Position numbers and translations under genes: made by a program | Origin: Polyangiaceae bacterium | GTDB taxonomy: Bacteria > Myxococcota_A > Polyangia > Polyangiales > Polyangiaceae | Direction: 5' to 3' | Length of the DNA stretch: 64,000 nt | Assembly: GCA_041389725.1 (NCBI GenBank) | Contig: JAWKRG010000007.1 | Location: 372,001-436,000 of the forward strand | The notes under the pieces: model-generated | What the model saw: the letters and a program-made list of their open reading frames with translations, nothing else | What the model was told of the DNA's origin: nothing | Databases searched by the model: none | Shown: positions 1 to 8,683 of the stretch, piece after piece | How the letters are laid out: each line of letters starts with the position of its first letter | Numbering within the stretch: position 1 is the first letter of the stretch

Positions 1-453
1 GAAAACGACGTGTACGTCAGCGCGTACGAGCCCTACAAGGAGCCCGACCAGCGCCACGCCTATCTCGCGCACTACGACGGCGAACGCTGGCGCGATCTGC
101 CCGTAGACATTGCTGACGGCATCATGGCCGTCACCGGCGACGGCGCGGGCACCTTGTGGCTGGCCGCCGGCCGCGCCGCCTACAAACTACGCGAGCGTCG
201 GGCCGAGCGCGTCGTGTTGCCACCGCTGCGCTTCGTAGCAGGCTCGACGCGACCCGCGCTGCACGTGCACGACGTGCACTACCTCGGCGGTGAACTGTGG
301 ATCGAGGCCAGCTATCGCGTGGAGCTGCCGGGGCAGCGCGGCGCGCACTGGGCCAGCGCGCTATTCAGCACGCGCGCTCCCGCCGCATCCCTCTTCTGCG
401 ACGCCCGCGAACCGGAAGAACACGCGCTCGTCGTGGGAGAAGGCGGGAAATGA
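1..453 (+). CDS. Unknown protein, C-terminal part (5' end outside window)
   Basis: The frame is open from the first base of the window and closes with TGA at 451-453, so this is the 3' part of a longer gene. The visible 150 residues are hydrophilic, with evenly spaced Trp and aromatic residues, including DGERWRDLP and GTLWLAAGR. Such blocks are common in beta-propeller-like or WD-type repeat proteins, but the fragment is too short to assign a family. There is no signal peptide or membrane segment in the visible part. The next gene starts about 100 bases downstream on the same strand. Function is unknown. Confidence 0.5.
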   Translation, partial: ENDVYVSAYEPYKEPDQRHAYLAHYDGERWRDLPVDIADGIMAVTGDGAGTLWLAAGRAAYKLRERRAERVVLPPLRFVAGSTRPALHVHDVHYLGGELWIEASYRVELPGQRGAHWASALFSTRAPAASLFCDAREPEEHALVVGEGGK

Positions 454-557
454 CGCGGGCGATCCGACAACGCTGTCGCCCCGTGCACGACCCGACCTGC
501 GCGGGACGCGTGCGCCGCGTCGCCGCGCGGCTAGACCCAACCCCAAAACGAGGACAG

Positions 558-2444
558 ATGATGAACCGGGGCCGGGCCCTGATCCGAGGGGCGCTCTTTT
601 GCGTGACCCTGGCGGCAGTCTGCGCACCAAGCACTGCGTTCGCGCTGTTCCCGCCACGCTACGTGGTCTGCAAGGACGACACGGAGCAACGCGTGGTGCG
701 CCAGTGCAGCCGCAAGGCCGAGCAGTGGTTGCCCTTGGCCACGAAGCGCGTTCAGCCGCTGCGTTTGCTGCCCATGGAGGTGAACGACGTCGCCGAGGTC
801 GATAGCTTGCCCTCGCGCCGCGTGGCGCCCAGCGAGGCGCCGCCGACCCGCGTCGTGACGATCGAAGGACGCAACGACTACCGCTGCATCGGCATCCCGC
901 GGGGCGCGGCGGGGATTCTGCGCGTGGTTTCGGCGCCGCCGGGTGCTCACTTCTTTGGTCACACCTATCCCGAGTCCTGGCGCCAGACCAACATGCGCGC
1001 GGCCGGCACTTTCGCGTTGCAGAGCGCCATCCCCGCGCTGCGGCGTGAACTGGAACGGCCAATCCCCGACAGCGCCGAGCCCTGGCGCCAGCATGAGCTG
1101 CGTCGCAACAAGCACTACGCCGCCCGTGCCCTGGCCGACCTGGGCGACCAGGCGTCGGCGCCGCTCGTGCTGGCACTGCTACGCAGCCTGGAGCGCGACG
1201 GCTTCAACTTGTGGCGCGACACTCTCGACACGCTGCCGCGCCTGTCGCCCGCCAGCGCTCAAACCTATGCGCTGGATCTGATCCGACGGGCCACGCGGGA
1301 TCCCAAGTTGCTGCAGGAAAACCCGCAACTGTTCACGGACGTCCTGCCGCTCATCGTCACGCCGAGCCCGGGCGCACGCGCCGTGATCGAAGCGGCGGCG
1401 GCCACCTGGGTCACGCCCGATGCCGCCGCCCGCGGGCGCTTCTCCGGCGCGTGTGAACTGGTCGTCGCACGCGTGCGCATGGGCGACATGACGCTAGGCG
1501 ACGAACTGCGGGCGGAGCTTGCGACGGACTTGCGCACCCAACGCGCCGTGGCCTGCTACAGCAAGTGGATGCCGGTGCTGTTTCCGGGCTCGCAGGCCAG
1601 CGAGGCACCGGTCTGGATGCACCGCCATCGCTATGAAGCGCTGCTGACGTGGCTCGCTCGTGTGCGTCGAGGCGCGCCCTCAGCGGCGGACGGCGGCGTC
1701 ATGCAGCAGCTAGTGACGTGGCTGCGGGCACGCTCACGGGAGCCCGACGTGGCCGGCGACCGGCAGGATCGGCGCTTCGTGCCGGACACGCGCGCGCGTC
1801 ATCTGGCGGCTCTTGCGGGCCTGGGCGACGCCGCGGCGCGGCGGGCGCTGAATCAGCTCATCGTCGACCCCAACGACGACGGCACCGCGCCCTGGATCGC
1901 GGCGCAGCAAGCGCTCCTGCTCGAGTTGCCGGGCGCGGCCGATCTCGCGGCGAAGCGCCTGGAACTGGGAATCACGAGGAGCACGCGCCGCTTCAACAGC
2001 GCGAGTTGGCCCAAGCGCGGGGCCCTCTTGATCACGGAACAGGGCGAGGTGATCGAAGCACTCGTGCGCCGCGGCGACGCTCGCTTCGCCCTCGGTCTCT
2101 TGAGCCGCTCCGTCTTCGATCGCGAGCTGACCGCGATGTGGATCGCAAGGGAGAAACCGGCGGCCGCCTGCGAGATCGTGGGCAAAGCCGCGCACGAGGC
2201 GCCGAGAGAGTCCATCGACGACGCGTTCTGGACCCTGAGCGCCCTCGGTGGCTCCTGCCGCGGCACGATGCAGCGGCTCACCCGAGATCCGGCGCAGCCT
2301 GCGGCGGTCCGCGGCATGGCCAACGAGTTTTTAGCGATGCTGCGCGACAAGTCCGTGCCCGCCCAAAGCCGTGAGCTCGAACGCGACCGAGCCCACCGCG
2401 CCAGCGTACAGCGCGCACGGATCATCTTCCGATCCCGAGAATGA
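558..2444 (+). CDS. Exported protein with HEAT-like helical repeats
   Basis: The open frame extends further upstream, but the ATG at 558 is preferred. It follows a GAGGA-type ribosome binding site and starts a clear signal peptide (residues 1-29, hydrophobic core ALFCVTLAAVCA, cleavage near STAFA). The mature protein of about 600 residues is rich in Ala, Arg and Leu. It holds repeated helical stretches such as HYAARALADLGDQASAPLVLALL and, later, LAALAGLGDAAARRALNQLI (each quoted piece is one helix pair). This is the look of HEAT/armadillo repeats. Such proteins usually act as binding scaffolds. No catalytic motif was seen and the partner is unknown. It is convergent with the MarR gene. Confidence 0.7.
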   Translation: MMNRGRALIRGALFCVTLAAVCAPSTAFALFPPRYVVCKDDTEQRVVRQCSRKAEQWLPLATKRVQPLRLLPMEVNDVAEVDSLPSRRVAPSEAPPTRVVTIEGRNDYRCIGIPRGAAGILRVVSAPPGAHFFGHTYPESWRQTNMRAAGTFALQSAIPALRRELERPIPDSAEPWRQHELRRNKHYAARALADLGDQASAPLVLALLRSLERDGFNLWRDTLDTLPRLSPASAQTYALDLIRRATRDPKLLQENPQLFTDVLPLIVTPSPGARAVIEAAAATWVTPDAAARGRFSGACELVVARVRMGDMTLGDELRAELATDLRTQRAVACYSKWMPVLFPGSQASEAPVWMHRHRYEALLTWLARVRRGAPSAADGGVMQQLVTWLRARSREPDVAGDRQDRRFVPDTRARHLAALAGLGDAAARRALNQLIVDPNDDGTAPWIAAQQALLLELPGAADLAAKRLELGITRSTRRFNSASWPKRGALLITEQGEVIEALVRRGDARFALGLLSRSVFDRELTAMWIAREKPAAACEIVGKAAHEAPRESIDDAFWTLSALGGSCRGTMQRLTRDPAQPAAVRGMANEFLAMLRDKSVPAQSRELERDRAHRASVQRARIIFRSRE

Positions 2445-2479
2445 GCGCGATGCCCTTTCACCCGCCCACTCGACGCTTG

Positions 2480-2510
2480 GGGCCAGGTGCGGCGTGGTGC
2501 GGCCTGGCCC
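2480..2510. terminator. Hairpin between convergent genes
   Basis: GGGCCAGG (2480-2487) and CCTGGCCC (2503-2510) form a perfect 8-bp stem around a 15-base loop. It lies between the stop of the repeat protein and the stop of the convergent MarR gene. No T-run follows, so it may be only a weak bidirectional terminator. Confidence 0.4.
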
Positions 2511-2521
2511 GAATGCGCGGG

Positions 2522-3052
2522 CTACTCCTGGGAGTCGAGCCACTCCTCGAGGTGCAGCAGCGCGTCGTGCAACGCGTCCATTCTGCCCTCGCCAATTCCG
2601 TCCCGCATTTTCCGCTCCAGCTCGCTCAATAGTGCGAGCCCTTCGAACAGCGAACGTTCGCCCGCAGCCGTAAAGCGTACCAGCTTGGCGCGGCCGTCGC
2701 TCGGATCCTCGGCGCGCTCGAGCATGCCGAAGCTCTCGAGTTCGTCGACGAGCTGGTTCGTGCCTTGCTTCGAGATCCCAAGACGTCTTGCGAGTTCCGT
2801 CTGCCGCGTTCCCTCCAAGGCAATATGGGGCAGCAACGCCGCATGCGATGGGCGCAGCGTCACTCCAAAGCGCTCCGACGCGATTGCCAGGCTTCGTTCG
2901 TTGACGCGACGCGCACACCGGAACAGAAGCTGTGCCGTGCTGGCGCGTTTGGCAGCCTCCAGCTCCGCAGCGCGCTCGCTGGCCGACGGCTTCGCATCAG
3001 CCTTCGTGCGCCGCCTGCGCGGCTCCTTCTTCTTCTCGTGACGGCTCACCAT
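2522..3052 (-). CDS. MarR-family transcriptional regulator
   Basis: This is a winged-helix regulator with the MarR layout: a basic N-terminal tail, an alpha helix, the recognition segment RQTELARRLGISKQGTNQLV, and the wing segment ERAEDPSDGRAKLVRFTAAG. These are characteristic MarR residues. An in-frame ATG at 3088 would add 12 residues. The start at 3052 (MVSRHEKKK) is preferred because a GTCAAG-type half-site lies between the two. It is transcribed divergently from the DUF4336 gene, with a perfect palindrome between them at 3107-3122. The probable role is repression of that gene and of itself. The ligand is unknown. Confidence 0.85.
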   Translation of the reverse strand: MVSRHEKKKEPRRRRTKADAKPSASERAAELEAAKRASTAQLLFRCARRVNERSLAIASERFGVTLRPSHAALLPHIALEGTRQTELARRLGISKQGTNQLVDELESFGMLERAEDPSDGRAKLVRFTAAGERSLFEGLALLSELERKMRDGIGEGRMDALHDALLHLEEWLDSQE

Positions 3053-3106
3053 TCGGGGCAACTCGGAGGGTCCCACTTGACAACCCACCGACCAAGCAGC
3101 AGACTG

Positions 3107-3122
3107 GTCAAGTTCACTTGAC
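3107..3122. promoter_or_regulatory. Palindromic candidate operator for the MarR regulator
   Basis: GTCAAGTTCACTTGAC is an inverted repeat with perfect 6-bp arms and a 4-base centre. It lies in the divergent intergenic region, 31 bases before the DUF4336 start. A further CTTGAC half-site sits at 3076-3081. Size and placement suit a MarR dimer site. The assignment is inferred from position. Confidence 0.5.
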
Positions 3123-3152
3123 TAAATATCTCATGAGCCGTGGAAGCCCGAA

Positions 3153-3875
3153 ATGAGCCAGATTATCCGTGAAATTAGCGAGGGCGTGCATGCCGTCGAG
3201 ACGACCATACGCCCTTGGTTCGGTTTCGAGTTGCCACTCCGGTCGACGGTCCTGTCGCTCGAGACAGGTGGTATCGCCATCGTGTCGCCCGTTGGGGTCG
3301 ACGACGCGCTCGCCAGGCGCATCGAAGGCCTAGGGCGCGTCGAGCATCTCATCGCTCCCAATCGCCTGCACTACCTGCATCTGCGGGCCGCCTGCACGCG
3401 ATGGCCAGAGGCGAAGGTCCACGGCGTCGTGGGGCTCGAAGAAAAGTGCCAGGGAGTGAGGTTCGATGCACTCCTTCCAGACCAGCTTCCCGACGAGCTA
3501 GTCGCAATAATGATCGAGGGGATGCCTGCCCTCTCCGAATGCGTGTTGTACCACCGTCGGAGCCGCACACTGGTGGTCGCTGATCTGGTGTTCAACGTAG
3601 TGGGGGCACGTGGCTGGTTCAGTGCACTCATTCTCAGACTGACGGGGGTCCACGAGCGGCTCGCGCAGAGCCGTGCGTTGCGCTGGATGGTAAAGGATCG
3701 CGACGCGGCCGCCAAAAGCGCTCGCCGCATCTTCCAGCTCGAATTCGACCGCGTGGTCATGGCGCATGGCGCGGTGGTCGAACATGACGCGCGCGAGCGG
3801 CTCGAGCGAGCGCTTGGCTGGATGTTGAACGGCCGGGAACTCGCGCTACCCGGTGTAGGCGAAGCGTCATCCTGA
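3153..3875 (+). CDS. DUF4336 protein (metallo-beta-lactamase-like fold)
   Basis: The 240-residue protein follows the DUF4336 pattern from end to end. It has an N-terminal EISEGVHAVETTIRPW block, the strand IAIVSPVGVDDALARRI, the block HLIAPNRLHYLHL, and the late motifs LVVADLVFNVV and FDRVVMAHGAVVE. Members resemble metallo-beta-lactamase-fold proteins in arrangement, but several of the usual metal-binding His residues are replaced, so hydrolase activity is not assured. The ATG at 3153 sits directly after the divergent regulatory region, which suggests control by the neighbouring MarR protein. The substrate is unknown. Confidence 0.75.
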   Translation: MSQIIREISEGVHAVETTIRPWFGFELPLRSTVLSLETGGIAIVSPVGVDDALARRIEGLGRVEHLIAPNRLHYLHLRAACTRWPEAKVHGVVGLEEKCQGVRFDALLPDQLPDELVAIMIEGMPALSECVLYHRRSRTLVVADLVFNVVGARGWFSALILRLTGVHERLAQSRALRWMVKDRDAAAKSARRIFQLEFDRVVMAHGAVVEHDARERLERALGWMLNGRELALPGVGEASS

Positions 3876-3964
3876 GGCTCGGCAGCGTTGCGGTCTGCCA
3901 TGCTCCCGCGGAGGGCGGCAATGCCCTGTCGAAATCCGGGGGCAAGGAGGTTAGGCTGCGCGCC

Positions 3965-5068
3965 ATGGACAAGCCGGTGCCGAACTACTGGGACTACCTG
4001 AAGCTCGATCAGCTCCTCAGCTTGCAGGGCGGCGTGGAGGGCGACGAGAGCAAGCTCGTGCCCGATGAACTCCACTTCGTGGTGGTGCACCAGGCACTGG
4101 AGCTGTGGTTCAAGCTCACCCTGCGGGAGCTGCGAGAAGCGCGTGACCACCTGGCGTCGCCCCAGGTACCCGAGGAGAAGATCCCCTACGTGGTGCATCA
4201 CTTGCGCCGAGCCAGCGTCATCTTCGAATTGGCTGTGGACCACTTCAAGTTGATGGAGACGCTCACGCCGCAGGACTTCCTGTCCTTCCGTGACAAGCTG
4301 ATCCCTGCCAGCGGCTTTCAGTCCTTCCAACTGCGCGAGGTGGAGATCGTGCTTGGTTTCGACGAGGCCCGGCGCGTGACCTACGGCGGCAAGGATCCAA
4401 TGGAGCACATTCGCCATCTGGCGAGCCTGTCGCCTGCCGGCAAGCTGGCGTGGACGCGCATCGAGATGGCTCGCCAGGAGCAGACGTTGAAGGCGGCTCT
4501 GCACGACTGGCTATTTCGCACGCCGATCATGGGCTCGAGCCCCGGCGATCCTGGCGACGAGACCGTGGTGCAGCGCTTCGTCGGCGAGTACCTGGAACGC
4601 CTGCGCGGGACCAATCGCGGCAAGGCGGACCGTCTGGCGTTGGCGCTGAATGAGGACCCCGCCCCTTTTGCGGCGCGCATCGCCGAGGGCGAGCGTATCG
4701 CCGAGCGCTTCCTCTTTGCTGAGGACGCCCCGGCAGAGCAACGCGGACACTTGATGCGTGTGCGTGCGGGCGCGCTCTTCATCGAATCCTATCGCGAGCT
4801 GCCACTACTGGCCTGGCCGCGGCTGCTGATCGACACCGCCGTGGAGCTGGAGGAGCAGCTCGTGCTATTTCGCACACGCCACGCGCGGATGGTGGAACGC
4901 ATCATCGGCCGGCGCGTCGGAACCGGCGGCTCTTCGGGCGTGGATTACCTGGACGAGACCACGCGCTACCGGATCTTCGACGAACTCTGGGCCGTGCGTA
5001 CCATCCTGTTGCCGAAGGACGCGCTGCCTCCCCTCGACAACGGCGAACGCTACGGCTTCGCCCAATAG
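3965..5068 (+). CDS. kynA: Tryptophan 2,3-dioxygenase family protein
   Basis: This heme enzyme opens the indole ring of L-tryptophan to N-formylkynurenine, the first step of the kynurenine pathway. The family motifs are present: YWDYLKLDQLL (residues 8-18), DELHFVVVHQALELWFK with the active-site His at 42, FQSFQLREVE with the carboxylate-binding Arg at 124, and RTRHARMVERIIG followed by GTGGSSGVDYL, giving His 306 as the heme ligand. At 367 residues it is longer than the roughly 280-residue bacterial enzymes, with an extended middle region. An AAGGAGG-like ribosome binding site precedes the ATG. No other kynurenine gene is nearby. Confidence 0.88.
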   Translation: MDKPVPNYWDYLKLDQLLSLQGGVEGDESKLVPDELHFVVVHQALELWFKLTLRELREARDHLASPQVPEEKIPYVVHHLRRASVIFELAVDHFKLMETLTPQDFLSFRDKLIPASGFQSFQLREVEIVLGFDEARRVTYGGKDPMEHIRHLASLSPAGKLAWTRIEMARQEQTLKAALHDWLFRTPIMGSSPGDPGDETVVQRFVGEYLERLRGTNRGKADRLALALNEDPAPFAARIAEGERIAERFLFAEDAPAEQRGHLMRVRAGALFIESYRELPLLAWPRLLIDTAVELEEQLVLFRTRHARMVERIIGRRVGTGGSSGVDYLDETTRYRIFDELWAVRTILLPKDALPPLDNGERYGFAQ

Positions 5069-5072
5069 CGAC

Positions 5073-5099
5073 GCGCCCCGAGCTTCATGCCCGGGGCGC
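5073..5099. terminator. Hairpin between convergent kynA and VWA genes
   Basis: GCGCCCCG (5073-5080) pairs with CGGGGCGC (5092-5099), with two further pairs inside. The hairpin lies between the stop codons of two convergent genes and could terminate transcription from both sides. No clear T-run is present. Confidence 0.55.
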
Positions 5100-5130
5100 A
5101 CGATCATCTGACGGCTTGGGAACCGCCGCG

Positions 5131-7098
5131 TCACTGTCGGAGGGTTTCGGCCTTCTGTACCAGCGTCAAAAACTCGCGGCGGGACTCCGACGTCGCGGCG
5201 TCGCTAGCCAAGCTGCGGATCTGGGCGAAGCTGGAGGAACCGCGATAGGGCGACTCGCGCAGCAACATGCCGAACTCTGCCACTGCCGCCGCGAAGCGAA
5301 GCTCCGGGTTGGCACTGTCGATGTTGCGGTCGCTGTCCCGCACGGCCGTCTCCAGAAGTTGACTCGTGTCGGAGTCGGGCTGCTTGTAGCGGAGCTTCAC
5401 CGTGAGCAGCTCGCCGCTCGCGGCTGCCGCCGCCGGCGCGGGGGGCGTCTGGTACTTGAGCGGATCTCCGGTTTCGCTGGGCACCTTTCCGCCCGCGGGC
5501 ACCACTTCGTAGAGCGCCGTGACGGTGTGGTCGGCGCCGATTTCGCCCGCGTCCTTCTTGTCGTCGTTGAAGTCCTGGTGCGCCAGCACTCGGTTCTCGT
5601 AGCCGATGAGCCGAAAGCCGGCGACTTCGGCGGGGTTGAACTCGAGCTGGATCTTGACGTCCTTCGCGACGGTCATCAGCGTGCCGGTGGCTTGCTCCAC
5701 GAGCACCTTGCGCGCCTCGGGCAGGGAATCGATGTACGAGTAGTTGCCATTGCCCTTGTCCGCCAGCTTCTCCAAGGTGGAGTCGTTGTAGTTGCCTCCA
5801 CCGAGGCCCAGCACGCTGAGATACACGCCGCTCTGGCGCTCCTTTTCGATCAGATCGACGAGCTCACTCTCGCTGCTGGTGCCGACGTTGAAGTCACCGT
5901 CGGTGGCGAGCAGCACGCGGTTGATGCCGCCGCGAATGAACTGCTTGCGCGCGATGTCGTAGGCGAGCCGAATCCCCTCGCCGCCGTTGGTGGAGCCGCC
6001 CGCTTCCAGACGCTCTAGGGCGCCGAGAATGTCCTGCTTGCGGTTGCCTCGCGTCGCTGGCAGCGCGAGCCCGGATGCGCCCGCGTAGACGACGATGGCA
6101 ACGCTGTCATTCTCGTCCAGTTGCTCCACCAGCATGGCGAAGCTGCGTTTGAGCAGGGGCAGCTTGTTCGGGTCGTTCATGGAACCCGACACATCGAGGA
6201 GGAACACCAAGTTCGTGCCGGGCACCTCGGCAGGCTGCACGTGCTTGGCTTTCAGCCCAATGCGCACCAGGCGGTGCTCGGGCGCCCAGGGCGCCGAGGT
6301 CACGTCCGTGGTCACGGAAAAGGGATGCGCTCCGGTGGGCTCTGGATACTCGTAGTGGAAGTAGTTCAGCATCTCTTCGATGCGCACCGCTCCCTTCGGC
6401 GGCAGATTGCCCTCGACCAGATGACGACGCATCAAGGCGTAGGACGCCGTGTCCACGTCGATGGAGAAGGTCGAGCGGGGGTCCTCTGCAACGCGAATGA
6501 AGGGATTGTCGGTGATGTGATCGTAGCGTTCGCGATCGAGGTCCCCGCCCTGCTCGGCGGCGAGCCCATCGCCAGGCGGGGCCGCGGGGAAGCGACCGCT
6601 CTTCGCCTTGCTCTTGTAGTCGGCGCCGCCGCTCTTCGCGGCTCGCATGAGCCCTTCCTCGGACGGGGGCGCGGGCGCAGCGGAAGCCGCGGCCTGCATG
6701 TATACCGCCTTGTCATCCGGCGACTCCATTCGCGAACTGCCCACGAAGAGCGCGAACGCCGCGGCCGCGCTCAAGCCGAGCCCTGCGCCGCCCCAGAGCG
6801 CCACGCGACGCATCCGACGTCGCGGCAAGGGTGCCACCGGCGCGACTTGCTTGCCTGCGTCCGCGCTCGAAGAAACCGCCGCCGCGCGCTCGATCAGCGC
6901 TCGGCGACGCTCGGACAGCGCTGCACCATCCCGCTCGAGCTCCGCGCGCACCTGGGCCACGGTGTTCTCGACGCCTTCCAGCTCGGCGCGTAGCTCTTCG
7001 GAAGCGGCTAGCTCGCGCTCAAAGGCTTCGATTTCTTCTGGGGGCAGCTCGCCCAGGGCGTAAGCGGTGACCTTGATGTTCTCGTGCTCGGGTGTCAT
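5131..7098 (-). CDS. Membrane VWA-domain protein (YfbK type) with anti-sigma-like N-terminus
   Basis: Three parts can be seen. Residues 1-75 are an acidic helical segment (AYALGELPPEEIEAFEREL) like the cytoplasmic part of zinc-free anti-sigma factors. Residues 98-120 form one membrane span. The outer part has the YfbK N-terminal block (NPFIRVAEDPRSTFSIDVDT), a VWA domain with the metal site DVSGSM (Asp 302, Ser 304, Ser 306) and the second acidic loop LLATDGDFNVG, then a DUF3520-type C-terminus. It starts 4 bases inside the end of the ECF sigma gene, so translation is coupled. It is probably the membrane-bound sensor and anti-sigma factor. The ligand is unknown. Confidence 0.85.
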   Translation of the reverse strand: MTPEHENIKVTAYALGELPPEEIEAFERELAASEELRAELEGVENTVAQVRAELERDGAALSERRRALIERAAAVSSSADAGKQVAPVAPLPRRRMRRVALWGGAGLGLSAAAAFALFVGSSRMESPDDKAVYMQAAASAAPAPPSEEGLMRAAKSGGADYKSKAKSGRFPAAPPGDGLAAEQGGDLDRERYDHITDNPFIRVAEDPRSTFSIDVDTASYALMRRHLVEGNLPPKGAVRIEEMLNYFHYEYPEPTGAHPFSVTTDVTSAPWAPEHRLVRIGLKAKHVQPAEVPGTNLVFLLDVSGSMNDPNKLPLLKRSFAMLVEQLDENDSVAIVVYAGASGLALPATRGNRKQDILGALERLEAGGSTNGGEGIRLAYDIARKQFIRGGINRVLLATDGDFNVGTSSESELVDLIEKERQSGVYLSVLGLGGGNYNDSTLEKLADKGNGNYSYIDSLPEARKVLVEQATGTLMTVAKDVKIQLEFNPAEVAGFRLIGYENRVLAHQDFNDDKKDAGEIGADHTVTALYEVVPAGGKVPSETGDPLKYQTPPAPAAAAASGELLTVKLRYKQPDSDTSQLLETAVRDSDRNIDSANPELRFAAAVAEFGMLLRESPYRGSSSFAQIRSLASDAATSESRREFLTLVQKAETLRQ

Positions 7099-7637
7099 GA
7101 CGTCCTCCGCGCGGCTGCGGGTTCACTGGAAAGCTCACTGCGGATCGCCTGCAGAGCTTGGTGCAGAATGAAGCCGACGTTGGAAACGCTCAGCTCGGTG
7201 ATCTCGGCGATCTGTTTGTAGGAAAGGCCCGCGTCGAGCTTGAGCAACAGCACTTCTCGCTGACGCTCGGGCAAACGTTCGATGGCCGCGCCCACGCGCG
7301 ACACACTTTCTTTGCGCTCCAGCTTGATCGCTGGACCGCTGTCGGGATGTGGTTCCACGTCGTCTTCCTCCAGGTTGCGAAGCCGACGCTCTTTGCGCAG
7401 GAGCTCGAGTGCACGATTGCGGCACACGGTGAACAGCCATGGCGTCAGGTGCCCCTCCACGTCGCTCTGGCGCTGGGCGCAGAGCCGCATGAAGGTGTCT
7501 TGCACCACATCGGGAGCCAGGGCCTCTCCTACGATCGACCGAGCGAATCGCAGCAGCTTGTCCTGATGGGCATCCAAGGCTTGCAACACCCATGACCCCT
7601 TCGACTCGCTGCCCGGTTCGCTCATCGTCGCCTTCAC
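7095..7637 (-). CDS. ECF-type RNA polymerase sigma factor
   Basis: The 180-residue protein has sigma region 2 (LLRFARSIVGEALAPDVVQD, then FMRLCAQ and HLTPWLFTVCRNRALELLRK) and region 4 (IERLPERQREVLLLKLDAG, then LSYKQIAEITELSVSNVGF), with no region 3. This is the layout of extracytoplasmic-function sigma factors. Its stop overlaps the start of the membrane VWA gene by ATGA, an arrangement typical of sigma/anti-sigma pairs. The expected role is to direct RNA polymerase to an envelope-response regulon when the VWA protein releases it. An alternative start at Met 5 is possible. Confidence 0.92.
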   Translation of the reverse strand: MKATMSEPGSESKGSWVLQALDAHQDKLLRFARSIVGEALAPDVVQDTFMRLCAQRQSDVEGHLTPWLFTVCRNRALELLRKERRLRNLEEDDVEPHPDSGPAIKLERKESVSRVGAAIERLPERQREVLLLKLDAGLSYKQIAEITELSVSNVGFILHQALQAIRSELSSEPAAARRTS

Positions 7638-7820
7638 CAGGACAACGCAGGTCGCGCCGGTTTCTTAGAAAAAAAGATCCGAGCGGCCTCGGGGAAGCGC
7701 CTGCGCCGCAGAAATCAGCTGGATTCCGCCGCATCCAGGACTGGTCAACCGACGGGCTAGCCTCTGTCCAGAATTCCCTCGCCTCCGTTGCGCGGATGGG
7801 CGACCAGTTAGGTCCGATTT

Positions 7821-7869
7821 AACCAATTGACCAACTGGTTGAACCAGCTATGATTGGTTTAACCAGTTG
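7821..7869. promoter_or_regulatory. Tandem FadR-type operators before the GntR gene
   Basis: Two copies of TGGTnnnACCA are present: CTGGTTGAACCAG (7835-7847, a perfect palindrome about its centre) and TGGTTTAACCA (7855-7865), with centres 19 bases apart. Extra ACCA half-sites lie at 7822 and 7831. This matches the TNGTnnnACNA consensus known for the FadR subfamily of GntR regulators. The array ends about 20 bases before the start codon, so bound protein would block transcription or initiation. Autoregulation is inferred. Confidence 0.7.
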
Positions 7870-7890
7870 CCCCACCCTGGGGAGAGACTG

Positions 7891-8679
7891 ATGAACGAAA
7901 GCGCCCAAACCTCCAACATCGCCGGCAACATCTTTCGCGAGCTGCGGCGACAGATCTTGCGCGGAGAGCTACCCGCCGGCGATCGCTTGCCCGGCGAGCG
8001 TGAGCTTGCAGCTCGCTACAACACGAACCGCAACACCCTGCGTGAGGCGGTTCGCAAGCTGGAGCAATCGCGACTCGTGACGGTGCGCCACGGCCAGGGC
8101 GTCACCGTCGCAGACTTCCGCAAGTCGGGAACGATGGAGCTACTGCCCGCCTACTTGGAGGCCGCGCCCGACCTCAGCGAGGTCGTGCATCTGCTCGAAG
8201 ACATCTTGCCGGCGCGCTTGATGGTGATCGAGTTTGCCACGCGCCTCGCAATCGCCCGCGCGCAGAAGGCCGACGTCGAGCGACTGCGCGACATCACGGA
8301 CTTGCTGATCACCGCCTTCGAGCGTGGTGATCCGAAGATCGTCGGCCATGGATTCCAGCGTTGGCTCGACGCCCTGATCGACGCTGGGCATTCCGTATCC
8401 ATCCGCTGGATCGCCAATCCATTCTTGGAGGCCTACCGCGAGATCATCGATCGCTTTCCGGCCTTGTGGGTGCTGGAGCCCAGCTTCCCCGCGCACCTGC
8501 GCGAGTTCATCACTGCGCTGGAGGCCGGTGACGAAGAGGACGCGATCCATACGACGCGCTCCTACTACAGCCGTGTGGACGGTGCCTTCATCAAGGCCCT
8601 GGAGGCCGTGCTGGCCCACCGCTCCGAGCACGATCAAAAGCAGCAGGACCAAAAAAAGAAACCCAAGAAACCGGACTAG
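7891..8679 (+). CDS. GntR-family regulator, FadR-like
   Basis: Residues 8-72 are a GntR winged helix (IFRELRRQILRGELPAGDRL, GERELAARYNTNRNTLREAV, then the wing VTVRHGQGVTV). The C-terminal helical domain of about 150 residues resembles the FadR effector domain rather than the common metal-binding FCD type, because the usual metal-binding His residues are not obvious. The protein ends in a Lys/Gln-rich tail. The ATG at 7891 follows GGAGAG. Two FadR-type operators lie immediately upstream, and an operon of a small protein and a GMC oxidoreductase follows within a few bases. It probably senses a fatty acyl or alcohol compound and controls this operon. Confidence 0.85.
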   Translation: MNESAQTSNIAGNIFRELRRQILRGELPAGDRLPGERELAARYNTNRNTLREAVRKLEQSRLVTVRHGQGVTVADFRKSGTMELLPAYLEAAPDLSEVVHLLEDILPARLMVIEFATRLAIARAQKADVERLRDITDLLITAFERGDPKIVGHGFQRWLDALIDAGHSVSIRWIANPFLEAYREIIDRFPALWVLEPSFPAHLREFITALEAGDEEDAIHTTRSYYSRVDGAFIKALEAVLAHRSEHDQKQQDQKKKPKKPD

Positions 8680-8683
8680 CGCC

